Shown here piece by piece: positions 33,361-41,034 of a stretch of DNA of 64,000 nt. The stretch is taken from contig NZ_JABBGJ010000018.1 of assembly GCF_012927345.1 (NCBI RefSeq), positions 101,822 to 165,821 of the forward strand. Reading direction: 5' to 3'. Under the pieces are notes generated by a model. The model had not been told where the DNA came from. It made no database searches and was given only the letters and a program-made list of their open reading frames with translations. How positions within the stretch are numbered: the stretch's first letter is position 1; each line of letters begins with the position of its first letter. The stretch comes from Paraburkholderia polaris (lineage in GTDB: Bacteria; Pseudomonadota; Gammaproteobacteria; Burkholderiales; Burkholderiaceae). Both the position numbers and the translations under genes were made by a program.

Positions 33361-34701
33361 CTAGGTTGCTGGCATCGTGCCGAGCTTCGCCGCCGAGCTT
33401 TTCAGGCCTTTGAAAATCCGCTCGGCGACCTTGGCCGGAAACCGTTCGGGCAATTCGGCCGAGACCCGCGCGATGACCTCCGGCGTCTGTTCGATCAGCC
33501 GCTGGATCAAGGGCTCGGCGTTCGCGCCGTACGAGCATCGCAGCGCCATTGCGTTGAAGTGGCGCCGCTGCACATCGCGGAAGGCGTCGTGTTTGCTGCG
33601 CGACCACATTGCCATGGCGAGCTTGGCCTTGAACCATGACCATTGATTCGGGCCGTTGCCCTCCACCGGCCAGATCGACATCACGTCGTAAAGCGGCGTC
33701 AGGCGGTACTGGCCGCCCGCCAGCAGGCGAATGCTGAAGTTCTTGGCGTGGCCGTCCGGCGCCGCCAGCATCCAGAACAGGATCTGGCTTGCCAGCAGCG
33801 TCTCGATGTCCTGTTGCGCCGCCACCGATTGCTGGAGAATCCGCGCGAGGTCCAGCACGCCCGGACCGCCTTCGTTTTCGTACTTGCGATGCGACGGCAC
33901 ACCGTACACCTGGCAGAAGTCTTCCTGCGGCAGGCGCAGCAGCCATTGCCCGCTCGAATGCAGTTGCCGGTCGAAGCGTTCGACGCTCAGCACCCGTTGC
34001 TTGCCGAACGTCATGATCTCGGTGTTGGCCACCGGCAGGCCATAGGCGCGCAGAATTCGCAGACACAGCCATTCGTTTTCGACCGAGGTGCTGAGGTCGG
34101 CGAGCTTGTTGCCGACCAGTCCGAGCGGCAACTTGAAAATATGTGTGGTGGGCGTGGCGCCGTGCGGACGTTGCCACTTGCCGTCGTGCCACAGCAGGGC
34201 GGTTTTCTCCTGCGCACCGGCGAGTGAGATGCGGAAATCGTCTGCATCGCCGGATGCGCCGGGGGCGGGGTTGCTGACGGTGCGCGCCAGCATGGTTTCG
34301 ATCTCGCTGTCGGAGAGTGGCGTGCCTTCGATCCGTTCGACGCCGGCCGGCGCGTCGTCAACGGCCAGCAGCTGGACAGCGCCCACACAATCGCGGCCGA
34401 TGGCTTGCAGCAGGTCGAACGCCTCGAGCGTATCGGTCTGGTAGCGCTGGGCGATGCGCTTTCTGATCGCCTCGCTGTCGGGCAGCAGATTGTCGAAATA
34501 GTTGAGCACCCGTGGCCCTTTGTGCGCCCCATTGCTCGGCGCGAACGGCAGCGAGAGCGAAAGCGGCCGCCCCGCGGGCGAGGCGAGCCATGCGGGGTCG
34601 TAAGCGAACTCCATGGGACCGCGGGTGGGCAGGCGCCAGACGCCAACGCGCTCACCGTTGGCCCACACTGAAAGCGCCCGCGAATGCGTCTGGCGGCCCA
34701 T
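33361..34701 (-). CDS. hipA: HipA-type toxin, serine/threonine kinase
   Basis: This 446-residue toxin is closely patterned on E. coli HipA (440 residues), which phosphorylates GltX and triggers persistence. All core motifs are visible: ISLAGAQEKTALL (the Ser/Gly-rich loop), HIFKLP, VERFDRQ, PQEDFCQ, the catalytic DGHAKNFS, and LTPLYDVMS with the metal-binding Asp. The ATG at 34701 follows the hipB stop by two bases; a GTG nine bases earlier is an alternative. It appears intact. It is the second gene of the hipBA operon. Confidence 0.93.
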   Translation of the reverse strand: MGRQTHSRALSVWANGERVGVWRLPTRGPMEFAYDPAWLASPAGRPLSLSLPFAPSNGAHKGPRVLNYFDNLLPDSEAIRKRIAQRYQTDTLEAFDLLQAIGRDCVGAVQLLAVDDAPAGVERIEGTPLSDSEIETMLARTVSNPAPGASGDADDFRISLAGAQEKTALLWHDGKWQRPHGATPTTHIFKLPLGLVGNKLADLSTSVENEWLCLRILRAYGLPVANTEIMTFGKQRVLSVERFDRQLHSSGQWLLRLPQEDFCQVYGVPSHRKYENEGGPGVLDLARILQQSVAAQQDIETLLASQILFWMLAAPDGHAKNFSIRLLAGGQYRLTPLYDVMSIWPVEGNGPNQWSWFKAKLAMAMWSRSKHDAFRDVQRRHFNAMALRCSYGANAEPLIQRLIEQTPEVIARVSAELPERFPAKVAERIFKGLKSSAAKLGTMPAT

Positions 34702-34703
34702 GC

Positions 34704-34958
34704 TTACCACTCGATCAAAGGCGCCGGCTCAGGCGCCGGCTGGTTCTTGTCGCGTACCTGCAATTGCAGGCCGTAGGCGCCGCACAGCGCCAGCAATTGT
34801 GCGAGGGTGAGGGCGGCGGCGTCGGTTTCCAGCGCCGAGATGCGGCTCTGGCTGACGCCGATGCGCGCTGCGGCTTCGGCCTGGGTGAGGCCGGCCTGGC
34901 GACGGCCGGCAGTCAGCAGTTGGGCCATCTGGTCCGGCGTGGCGACGAGGTGGATCAT
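34704..34958 (-). CDS. hipB: HipB-type antitoxin, XRE helix-turn-helix
   Basis: This 84-residue antitoxin and autorepressor has a helix-turn-helix at about residues 15-70 (GRRQAGLTQAEAAARIGVSQ, SRISALETDAAAL). It ends in the dipeptide EW, like E. coli HipB, whose C-terminal Trp contacts HipA and whose unstructured tail guides Lon degradation. It directly precedes hipA on the reverse strand. It should bind the operators at 34975-35086 as a dimer, alone and with HipA. Confidence 0.92.
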   Translation of the reverse strand: MIHLVATPDQMAQLLTAGRRQAGLTQAEAAARIGVSQSRISALETDAAALTLAQLLALCGAYGLQLQVRDKNQPAPEPAPLIEW

Positions 34959-34974
34959 GGCAAATTATCCGCGA

Positions 34975-35086
34975 GACGAATAAATGCATTTTATGCGTCA
35001 GACAGATATTTGTCAAATATTCGTCTGACGCATATTCGTCAGATATCTGTCTGGCGAATAAACGACAAATATCTGCGTCACGAATA
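34975..35086. promoter_or_regulatory. Dense operator/promoter region of hipBA
   Basis: An imperfect 37-bp palindrome spans 34995-35031: GCGTCAGAC and ATATTTG on one side of a central T (35013), CAAATAT and GTCTGACGC on the other. CGAATA or its complement occurs five times (near 34977, 35018, 35034, 35054, 35081), and CAGATAT or close variants four times. The region is AT-rich and directly upstream of hipB, as expected for cooperative HipB binding. Confidence 0.75.
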
Positions 35087-35162
35087 AATTCCATCTGCCT
35101 GGTCCCTGTCGGGATGGCCGTGTAGCATGCTATGAAAACATCTTCTACCGACTGCGCGACTC

Positions 35163-35795
35163 ATGAATCCACCGACGCTACGCCACACCGACGTGCCGTA
35201 CTACACGCAATGGGGCAGCCCCGACTGGGTGCGCCACATCGTCGAACAACAGGGCGATCCGTGCGACGATCCCTATTGGCAGCGCAGCGGTTTCGCCGAC
35301 CCGGAGCGTTACCGTTTCTGGGCCAAACGCCTGTGCGGTCTGACCTGCCTCGAATCCGCCCTCGACTACTGGGACATTGAACATGCCCCGCGCGCCGCGC
35401 TGCTCGATGAAGCGTTGCGCCACGGCGTGTACCGGCTGCGCGACGACGGCGGCGTCGACGGTTTGATCTACCGGCCGTTCGCCGATTGGATCGGCGAGGC
35501 ATTCGGCATTCAGGTCGAAGTACTGCCGCAGGCGCCGCTCGAAGAGATCGCCGTGCGCATCGACGGCGACACGCTGGCGATCGTCTCCGTGAGCCCCGAG
35601 ATCCGCTATCCGGAGCGGCCGAATCAGCGCCAGGGCGGGCATCTGATTCTCCTGCACGGGCGCGATCGCGACGGCGTATGGTTTCATAATCCGTCCGGCA
35701 TTGCGCCTCACCAGGCGGACGTATATTTGCCGTTCGCGACGATGGCGCGTTTCTACGCAGGGCGTGGCATGACGCTCACCCGCATCGCGCGCTAG
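35163..35795 (+). CDS. C39-like cysteine peptidase-fold protein
   Basis: This is a 210-residue protein of the C39-like (papain-fold) family. A Cys pair sits in RLCGLTCLESALDYW (Cys58 and Cys62, the latter the likely nucleophile), a His in GGHLILLHG (His160), and an Asn in FHNPSG, the expected Cys-His-Asn/Asp order. No signal peptide, ABC transporter domain or leader-peptide substrate is present, so it is cytoplasmic and stand-alone. It starts 204 bp from hipB, divergent from it. The substrate is unknown. Confidence 0.75.
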   Translation: MNPPTLRHTDVPYYTQWGSPDWVRHIVEQQGDPCDDPYWQRSGFADPERYRFWAKRLCGLTCLESALDYWDIEHAPRAALLDEALRHGVYRLRDDGGVDGLIYRPFADWIGEAFGIQVEVLPQAPLEEIAVRIDGDTLAIVSVSPEIRYPERPNQRQGGHLILLHGRDRDGVWFHNPSGIAPHQADVYLPFATMARFYAGRGMTLTRIAR

Positions 35796-35890
35796 ACGCG
35801 GCAGCAGGCAAGCCGTACGGCGAGCGCACTGATCGGGCCCGTTTTCTGCTGAGGAGCTTCACACCGACCTTTGCGATACTGGAACGAGTC

Positions 35891-36142
35891 ATGAATCGAG
35901 TCTATGCCTTGCTCGCAGCCAGCCTTGCCGCGCTTGGCGCCGTCACCGCGGCGAATGCGGCCACCGAGGACGACCAGGCCAAAGCCTGCCGCGGCGACGC
36001 GATGCATTTCTGCGCCGCCGACATTCCGAGCAAGGAAAAAATCACCGCCTGTATGAAGCAGCACCTCGACGAACTCAGTCCGGCGTGCCGTGCGATGTTC
36101 AAGGGCGGCAAGAAAGACGACGCCAAAGCCGCTTCGCAGTGA
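35891..36142 (+). CDS. Small secreted Cys-rich-repeat protein
   Basis: This 83-residue protein has a signal peptide (residues 1-23, ending AANAAT). The mature part carries the GLG1-type Cys-rich-repeat pattern: ACRGDAMHFC, then ITACMKQHLDELSPACRAMF. Four cysteines form two likely disulfides. Short proteins of this kind are common in proteobacterial periplasms, with no established function. It is followed by a 14-bp tandem repeat. Confidence 0.8.
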   Translation: MNRVYALLAASLAALGAVTAANAATEDDQAKACRGDAMHFCAADIPSKEKITACMKQHLDELSPACRAMFKGGKKDDAKAASQ

Positions 36143-36163
36143 AGGCGGTGGCGCGCTGCTGCT

Positions 36164-36205
36164 TTTCGGTGAATCACTTTCGGTGAATCACTTTCGGTGA
36201 GTCAC
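36164..36205. repeat. Three-copy 14-bp tandem repeat
   Basis: TTTCGGTGAATCAC occurs at 36164, 36178 and 36192 (the last with one change). It lies between the Cys-rich protein and the K+ channel gene, ending about 95 bp before the latter's start. Confidence 0.9.
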
Positions 36206-36300
36206 CTTAAACCCCGCGCTGCAGCCGCGTTCCCGCGATCCGGCCCCACGGCGCGCCGGGCGTCGTAGAATCGCTTGTTCCCGATTCCCGGAGTAGCCGC

Positions 36301-37401
36301 GTGTCTGATCAGCCACACCCGCAGCCACGCCCACGCTTTCGCCTGCCGCGCCGTGCCCGCACGCCCTGGCAGGCGCCGCGCGCCCGCACGCTCTTCACGC
36401 GCCCCGCGGCGTCGCCGCAGCGCGTGCTGCTGCAGCGTATCTACCTTGTGCTCGGCCTGTGTGTGCTCGCCTTCGCCGTGCTCTATCTCGACCGCGACGG
36501 TCTGCGCGACGCCAACCGCAAGGTGCTCGGCATCGTCGATCTGATGTACTTCACGATGGTCACCGTCGCCACCGTCGGCTATGGCGATATCGTGCCGGTC
36601 ACCGCCCGCGCGCGGCTCATCGACGCCTTCTTCATCGTGCCGATCCGTATCGTCATCTGGTTCGTGTTTCTGGGAACCGCTTATCAGTTCGTTATTCAAC
36701 GCGTCATCGAGGAATTCCGCATGAAACGCCTGCAAAAACAACTGCGCGATCACGTCGTGGTGTGCGGCTACGGATTGAGCGGTTCGGTCGCGGTGCGCGA
36801 GCTGCTGGAAAGCGGCTTCGCCGCGGAGTCGATCGTCGTCATCGATTCGCAGCAGGAGGCGCTCGAAGCGGCCACGGCGTTGGGCGTGGCGGGCCTGCTC
36901 GGTGACCCGTCGCGAGAGGATCTGTTGCAGCAAGCGCAGGTGCGTATTGCCAAGGCGGTGATCATCGCCGTCACCGACGACGCGATCGCGATCCTGCTCA
37001 CGCTGACCGTGCGCAGCGTCGCGCCGGACACGAAGATCGTCGTGCGGATTCAGGAGCAAACCTACCAACGCCAGCTGCGCCAGGCTGGCGCCGACGTGAT
37101 CGTTTCGTCGACCAAGATCGGCGGACTGCTGCTCGCCGACGCGGTGGGCAGCAACTACATCGTGCCGTTCGTCAACGATCTGCTGTCGGCGCGCGGCCGT
37201 GCCAATCTGATCGAACGTCCGGCGACGGCGCAGGAAGTCGGCCGCTGGAGCAATGCGTTGCCGGGCGCGGTGGTGGTCGGCCTGGTGCGCGCGGGGCGCA
37301 TGCTGTCGTTCTACGACGACGAGCCGTGCCCGATCGAAGCAGGTGACCTGCTCATGGTGATCCAGTCGTCGCGTCCGCCGAGAGCATCGTCCCTGCGCTA
37401 G
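36301..37401 (+). CDS. Potassium channel with RCK (TrkA-N) domain
   Basis: This 366-residue inner-membrane K+ channel of the Kch/MthK type has two membrane helices (about 43-62 and 105-125) around a pore loop with the K+ selectivity filter TVGYGD (about 92-97). A cytoplasmic RCK domain follows (VVVCGYGLSGSVAVRELL Rossmann motif, VIDSQQEALEAATALGV, GDPSREDLL). The GTG at 36301 has CGGAG 7 nt upstream. The C-terminal TrkA-C-like part (about 300-360) appears short. It probably sets membrane potential or K+ balance. Confidence 0.92.
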   Translation: MSDQPHPQPRPRFRLPRRARTPWQAPRARTLFTRPAASPQRVLLQRIYLVLGLCVLAFAVLYLDRDGLRDANRKVLGIVDLMYFTMVTVATVGYGDIVPVTARARLIDAFFIVPIRIVIWFVFLGTAYQFVIQRVIEEFRMKRLQKQLRDHVVVCGYGLSGSVAVRELLESGFAAESIVVIDSQQEALEAATALGVAGLLGDPSREDLLQQAQVRIAKAVIIAVTDDAIAILLTLTVRSVAPDTKIVVRIQEQTYQRQLRQAGADVIVSSTKIGGLLLADAVGSNYIVPFVNDLLSARGRANLIERPATAQEVGRWSNALPGAVVVGLVRAGRMLSFYDDEPCPIEAGDLLMVIQSSRPPRASSLR

Positions 37402-37513
37402 CTCGCACTGCAACGCGGGCTAGCGGGCCCGCTCGCCGACGTTTTCCATTTTTACGGTTTTCTGGTGCGCTGAATCGAACACACCCTCTCGCAAGGACAG
37501 GAAAAGCCCGCTT

Positions 37514-38458
37514 ATGACCCGCCCGACCACGCAGATTTTCGACGTCGCCGCCACCGCGCGGCTGATCCCGTACGCGACACTTGTCGACGCATTGAAGCGC
37601 GCGAGCATCGACTATGCGCAGCAACGCATCGCGAGTCCTGAACGGCTCGTCGTGCCGCTCAACGAGGGCGGCATCATGCTGTCGATGCCGGCCACCGCGC
37701 CCGATCTCGCGATCCACAAGCTGGTCAATGTCTGCGCGAGCAATAGACCGCGCGGCATCCCGACGATCCACGGCCAGGTGATGGCCTTCGACGCCGATAC
37801 CGGCGAGACGCTCTTCATTCTCGACGGCCCGACGGTGACCGGACGGCGCACGGCGGCGATGTCGATGCTCGGCGTGCACACTTTTGCGCCGGCCCGGCCG
37901 CACGAATTCTTGCTGATCGGCACCGGCACGCAGGCAGTGAACCATCTGGAAGCGATCGGCGAGCTGTTCCCCGACGCGCGCGTGTGGGTGAAGGGTAGTG
38001 CGCCCGCGCGGGCCGAAGCGTTTTGCGCCGCACATGGCAGGCACGGCGGCAAGGCGCGCGACCTGCAACCGCTGGCCGACCCTGACGCGGCCATCCCCGA
38101 TTCGATCGACGTGGTGATCGCGCTGACCACCAGCAAGCAGGCTGTCTACGACGAAGCGGCGCGCGCGGACCGGCTCGTGATTGGCGTCGGCGCGTTCACG
38201 CCGGCCATGGTCGAGATCGGCGCGCGCACGATCGCCGGCAGCGCGCTGTTCGTCGACGACGAAGCCGGCGCGAGGCATGAGGCCGGTGATTTCATCCAGG
38301 CCGGCGTCGATTGGGCGCGGGTCGGCGGAATTGCCGCAGTGGTGGAAAACGCCGCGTTGTTGCAGCCGAAACAACCGATTGTTTTTAAAAGTGTCGGCTG
38401 CGCGGCGTGGGACCTGGCGGCTTGCCGCGTAGCGCGCGAAGCCTTGTCAGGCGGCTGA
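37514..38458 (+). CDS. Ornithine-cyclodeaminase/mu-crystallin-family reductase
   Basis: This is a 314-residue NAD(P)H-dependent enzyme. The fold features are PERLVVPLNEGGIMLSMPA, the substrate-side HKLVNVCASNRPRGIPTIHG and the Rossmann segment FLLIGTGTQAVNHLEAIGEL. Family members are ornithine cyclodeaminases or delta1-pyrroline-2-carboxylate/piperideine-2-carboxylate reductases of proline and lysine metabolism; the latter fit the RTAAMSMLGV segment well. A strong terminator follows at 38584, so it ends a transcription unit. Confidence 0.85.
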   Translation: MTRPTTQIFDVAATARLIPYATLVDALKRASIDYAQQRIASPERLVVPLNEGGIMLSMPATAPDLAIHKLVNVCASNRPRGIPTIHGQVMAFDADTGETLFILDGPTVTGRRTAAMSMLGVHTFAPARPHEFLLIGTGTQAVNHLEAIGELFPDARVWVKGSAPARAEAFCAAHGRHGGKARDLQPLADPDAAIPDSIDVVIALTTSKQAVYDEAARADRLVIGVGAFTPAMVEIGARTIAGSALFVDDEAGARHEAGDFIQAGVDWARVGGIAAVVENAALLQPKQPIVFKSVGCAAWDLAACRVAREALSGG

Positions 38459-38583
38459 TCGAGGACCGTTTGCAACGCCCGGCGCATGGCGGTTCGCAGG
38501 TCCTGGTTGGCATCTTGCGCAAACCTGCGGCACATGTTGCCGTGCAAACAATCTCAAAACGTTGCACCATAGGCGTTTGCCAG

Positions 38584-38613
38584 AAAAAAACGCCGGTTCG
38601 CCGGCGTTTTTTT
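38584..38613. terminator. Strong bidirectional intrinsic terminator
   Basis: A seven-A run, stem CGCCGG (38591-38596), TTCG tetraloop, stem CCGGCG (38601-38606) and a seven-T run form a textbook terminator that works in either direction. It ends the cyclodeaminase-family gene and lies only 47 bp before the zwf start codon. Confidence 0.95.
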
Positions 38614-38660
38614 GCCCTTGTCCTTTGGCTTGACGCCTATCACGACGCTGCGACCGCGCT

Positions 38661-40142
38661 ATGACGACCCAACACGCTTCTGCCACCCCCGACCTGCCGC
38701 TCGACATGATCATCTTCGGCGGCACCGGCGACCTGTCGTTTCGCAAGCTGCTGCCCGCGCTCTACATGGCGCATCTGCACTGCAATCTGCCGCCGGACAC
38801 CCGTATTCTCACGATCGGCCGCAAGCCGTGGTCGCGTGAGGAGTACATCAACGAATTCATGGAAGTGAAGGCGAAACCCTTCATCGAAAAGAAGGCGTTC
38901 GATGCCACCGCCTGGGACAAATTTCTCGCGCTGTTCGAGTACGTGCGTATGGACGTCGATTCGGTCGAGGACTACCACCGTCTGAAGGAGGCGTCGCGCG
39001 AAGGTGTACGGCGCGTGTTCTATCTCGCGACCTCGCCGGACCTGTTCACGCATATTTGCGACAACCTTTCGGCGGCGGCACTGATCGACGAGAATTCGCG
39101 GGTCGTGCTCGAGAAACCGCTAGGCCACGATCTGGCGTCCGCGCAGGAGATCAACACGGCGGTCGGCAAGCATTTCGGCGAAGCGCAGATTTACCGGATC
39201 GACCACTACCTCGGCAAGGAAACCGTGCAGAACCTGATGGTGCTGCGCTTTGGCAATGCGATTTTCGGCCCACTGTGGCAGGCGCCGTATATCAAGCGCG
39301 TGCAGATCACGGTGGCTGAAGAGGTCGGCGTGGGCAGCCGTGCGGGTTTCTACGATAAGACCGGCGCGCTGCGCGACATGGTGCAGAACCACTTGCTGCA
39401 GTTGTTGTGCATCGTCGCTATGGAGCCGCCGGTGTCGCTCAATCCGGATGCGGTGCGCGACGAAAAGCTCAAGGTGCTGCGTTCGCTGCGCCCCATGACG
39501 CCCGAGGATATCGCGCGCGATACCGTACGCGGCCAGTACACGGCCGGTGCGGTGAACGGTGAGCCGGTGAAAGGCTATCTCGAGGAAGATAACGTGCCGG
39601 CGAATAGCCGCGCCGAGACCTTCGTCGCGTTGCGCGCGCATATCAACAACTGGCGCTGGGCCAACGTGCCGTTTTACCTGCGTACCGGCAAGCGGATGCA
39701 GAAGAAGGTGTCGGAAATCGTTATCGAGTTTTCCGAACTGCCGTTCTCGATCATTCCGAGCGGTGGGCGCAACTACGGCAACCGTCTCGTGATCCAGTTG
39801 CAGCCGGAAGAGTCGATCCAGTTGCAGATGCTCGCGAAGGAGCCTGGCAGCGGCATGCACATGCTGCCGGTGAATTTGAACCTGGACTTGCAGCAGGCTT
39901 TCACCGAGCGTCGCGCGGAAGCGTATGAGCGTTTGCTGATCGACGTGATTCGCGGACGCCTCACGCATTTCATGCGCCGCGACGAACTCGAAGCCGCATG
40001 GGCGTGGGCCGAACCGATTCTTGAAGGCTGGAGCAAGTCGGGCGACAAGCCGCGTGGCTATACGGCAGGCACGTTCGGACCGGCTGCGTCGACGGCGCTG
40101 ATGGCGCGCGAAAACGCGGTGTGGGCGGAAGAATCGCAGTAA
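38661..40142 (+). CDS. zwf: Glucose-6-phosphate dehydrogenase
   Basis: This 493-residue NADP-dependent enzyme catalyses the entry step of the oxidative pentose-phosphate and Entner-Doudoroff routes. The coenzyme motif is IIFGGTGDLSFRKLLPAL near residue 17; the active-site signature is RIDHYLGKETVQNL with the catalytic His. Later features are FYDKTGALRDMVQNHLLQL and FYLRTGKRM. Length and order match the family completely. It forms a single-gene unit between terminators at 38584 and 40202. It is unrelated in function to the T6SS genes that follow. Confidence 0.97.
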   Translation: MTTQHASATPDLPLDMIIFGGTGDLSFRKLLPALYMAHLHCNLPPDTRILTIGRKPWSREEYINEFMEVKAKPFIEKKAFDATAWDKFLALFEYVRMDVDSVEDYHRLKEASREGVRRVFYLATSPDLFTHICDNLSAAALIDENSRVVLEKPLGHDLASAQEINTAVGKHFGEAQIYRIDHYLGKETVQNLMVLRFGNAIFGPLWQAPYIKRVQITVAEEVGVGSRAGFYDKTGALRDMVQNHLLQLLCIVAMEPPVSLNPDAVRDEKLKVLRSLRPMTPEDIARDTVRGQYTAGAVNGEPVKGYLEEDNVPANSRAETFVALRAHINNWRWANVPFYLRTGKRMQKKVSEIVIEFSELPFSIIPSGGRNYGNRLVIQLQPEESIQLQMLAKEPGSGMHMLPVNLNLDLQQAFTERRAEAYERLLIDVIRGRLTHFMRRDELEAAWAWAEPILEGWSKSGDKPRGYTAGTFGPAASTALMARENAVWAEESQ

Positions 40143-40201
40143 GCGGGGGTTAAGCGTCGGCGGTATGTCGACGCTTCGAAGCGCTCGTCTCGCATTGAAA
40201 A

Positions 40202-40232
40202 AAAGCGGCCCGTTTTTACGGGCCGCCTTTTT
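40202..40232. terminator. Intrinsic terminator between zwf and tssL
   Basis: GCGGCCCG (40205-40212) and CGGGCCGC (40219-40226) form the stem with a T-rich 6-nt loop, preceded by an A-run and followed by a run of Ts. It lies between the convergent zwf and tssL stop codons and probably serves both. Confidence 0.93.
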
Positions 40233-40254
40233 CGTTGTGTGTTGCCGAACTGAT

Positions 40255-41034
40255 TTACGGCAACGAAATCGTCAGTGTGGACGATTGCGGGCCGAGCTTG
40301 ACCACCTGCGAATACGGTGCAAGCGTGCGCAACGTCTGATCGCGCAAGTAGGTGTTCAGGCCGAGATAAGCGAGCAGACCGACCAGCGCGAACACCGCGC
40401 CGATCGACCACAACGGCACCTCGCGCTTGAGCCGGTGAGCGACCTGATCCGGCAGCGGCCAATGCGGCGCGAACGGTGCGCGCTTGCCCTTCAAATGCGC
40501 GATTTCGTCGCCGATGCGCGCGGTCAGATAGGCGAGCTTCTCCGGTCCTTCGAGCAGATACTTGCCCTGGAAGCCGAGCAGCAGACACATGTGGAACACT
40601 TCGAGCGACTGCACACGCGCGGCGCCCTGCGCGCGGCATTCCTCGAGATACTGGAAGAATTTCTCGCCTGCCAGTTGCTCGCCGAATAGCACCAGTTGCA
40701 GCGGCCGGCGCTCCCATTCCGTGCGGATCTTGAACGTCGACGACAGCACCGACTCGTCGATGGCCGCGCAGAACGCAAACTTGGACGCGTAGACATCTTC
40801 CGCCGACGCATTGAGTTTTTTCGCGCCGCGCTCGAAGTCGCCGAGAAACTGCTGGATACGCTGGCTGAATTCGTGTGCGTCGCCGGGCTCGCGGCCGTTC
40901 TTCAACAAAAACAGCATGAAGAAGCCGTCGTACAGCAGATCGAGCAGCGAGCGGACCTGGTAGCTCGGCTCGGTCATGGGGGCGGGCGTCGCGGCAGGCG
41001 TGCTGCCGCCGAACAGGGAGGGCGCGTAGCTCAT
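40255..41034 (-). CDS. tssL: T6SS membrane-complex subunit TssL (DotU/IcmH)
   Basis: This 259-residue inner-membrane subunit forms the T6SS base complex with TssM and TssJ. A cytoplasmic helical domain (about 25-210) has LLDLLYDGFFMLFLLKNGRE and FAFCAAIDESVLSST, typical of DotU proteins. A single C-terminal membrane helix follows (about 213-233: LWSIGAVFALVGLLAYLGLN), then a short periplasmic tail. It lacks the OmpA-like peptidoglycan-binding extension found in some TssL proteins, so TagN probably anchors the complex to the wall. It overlaps tssK by 4 bp. Confidence 0.95.
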   Translation of the reverse strand: MSYAPSLFGGSTPAATPAPMTEPSYQVRSLLDLLYDGFFMLFLLKNGREPGDAHEFSQRIQQFLGDFERGAKKLNASAEDVYASKFAFCAAIDESVLSSTFKIRTEWERRPLQLVLFGEQLAGEKFFQYLEECRAQGAARVQSLEVFHMCLLLGFQGKYLLEGPEKLAYLTARIGDEIAHLKGKRAPFAPHWPLPDQVAHRLKREVPLWSIGAVFALVGLLAYLGLNTYLRDQTLRTLAPYSQVVKLGPQSSTLTISLP

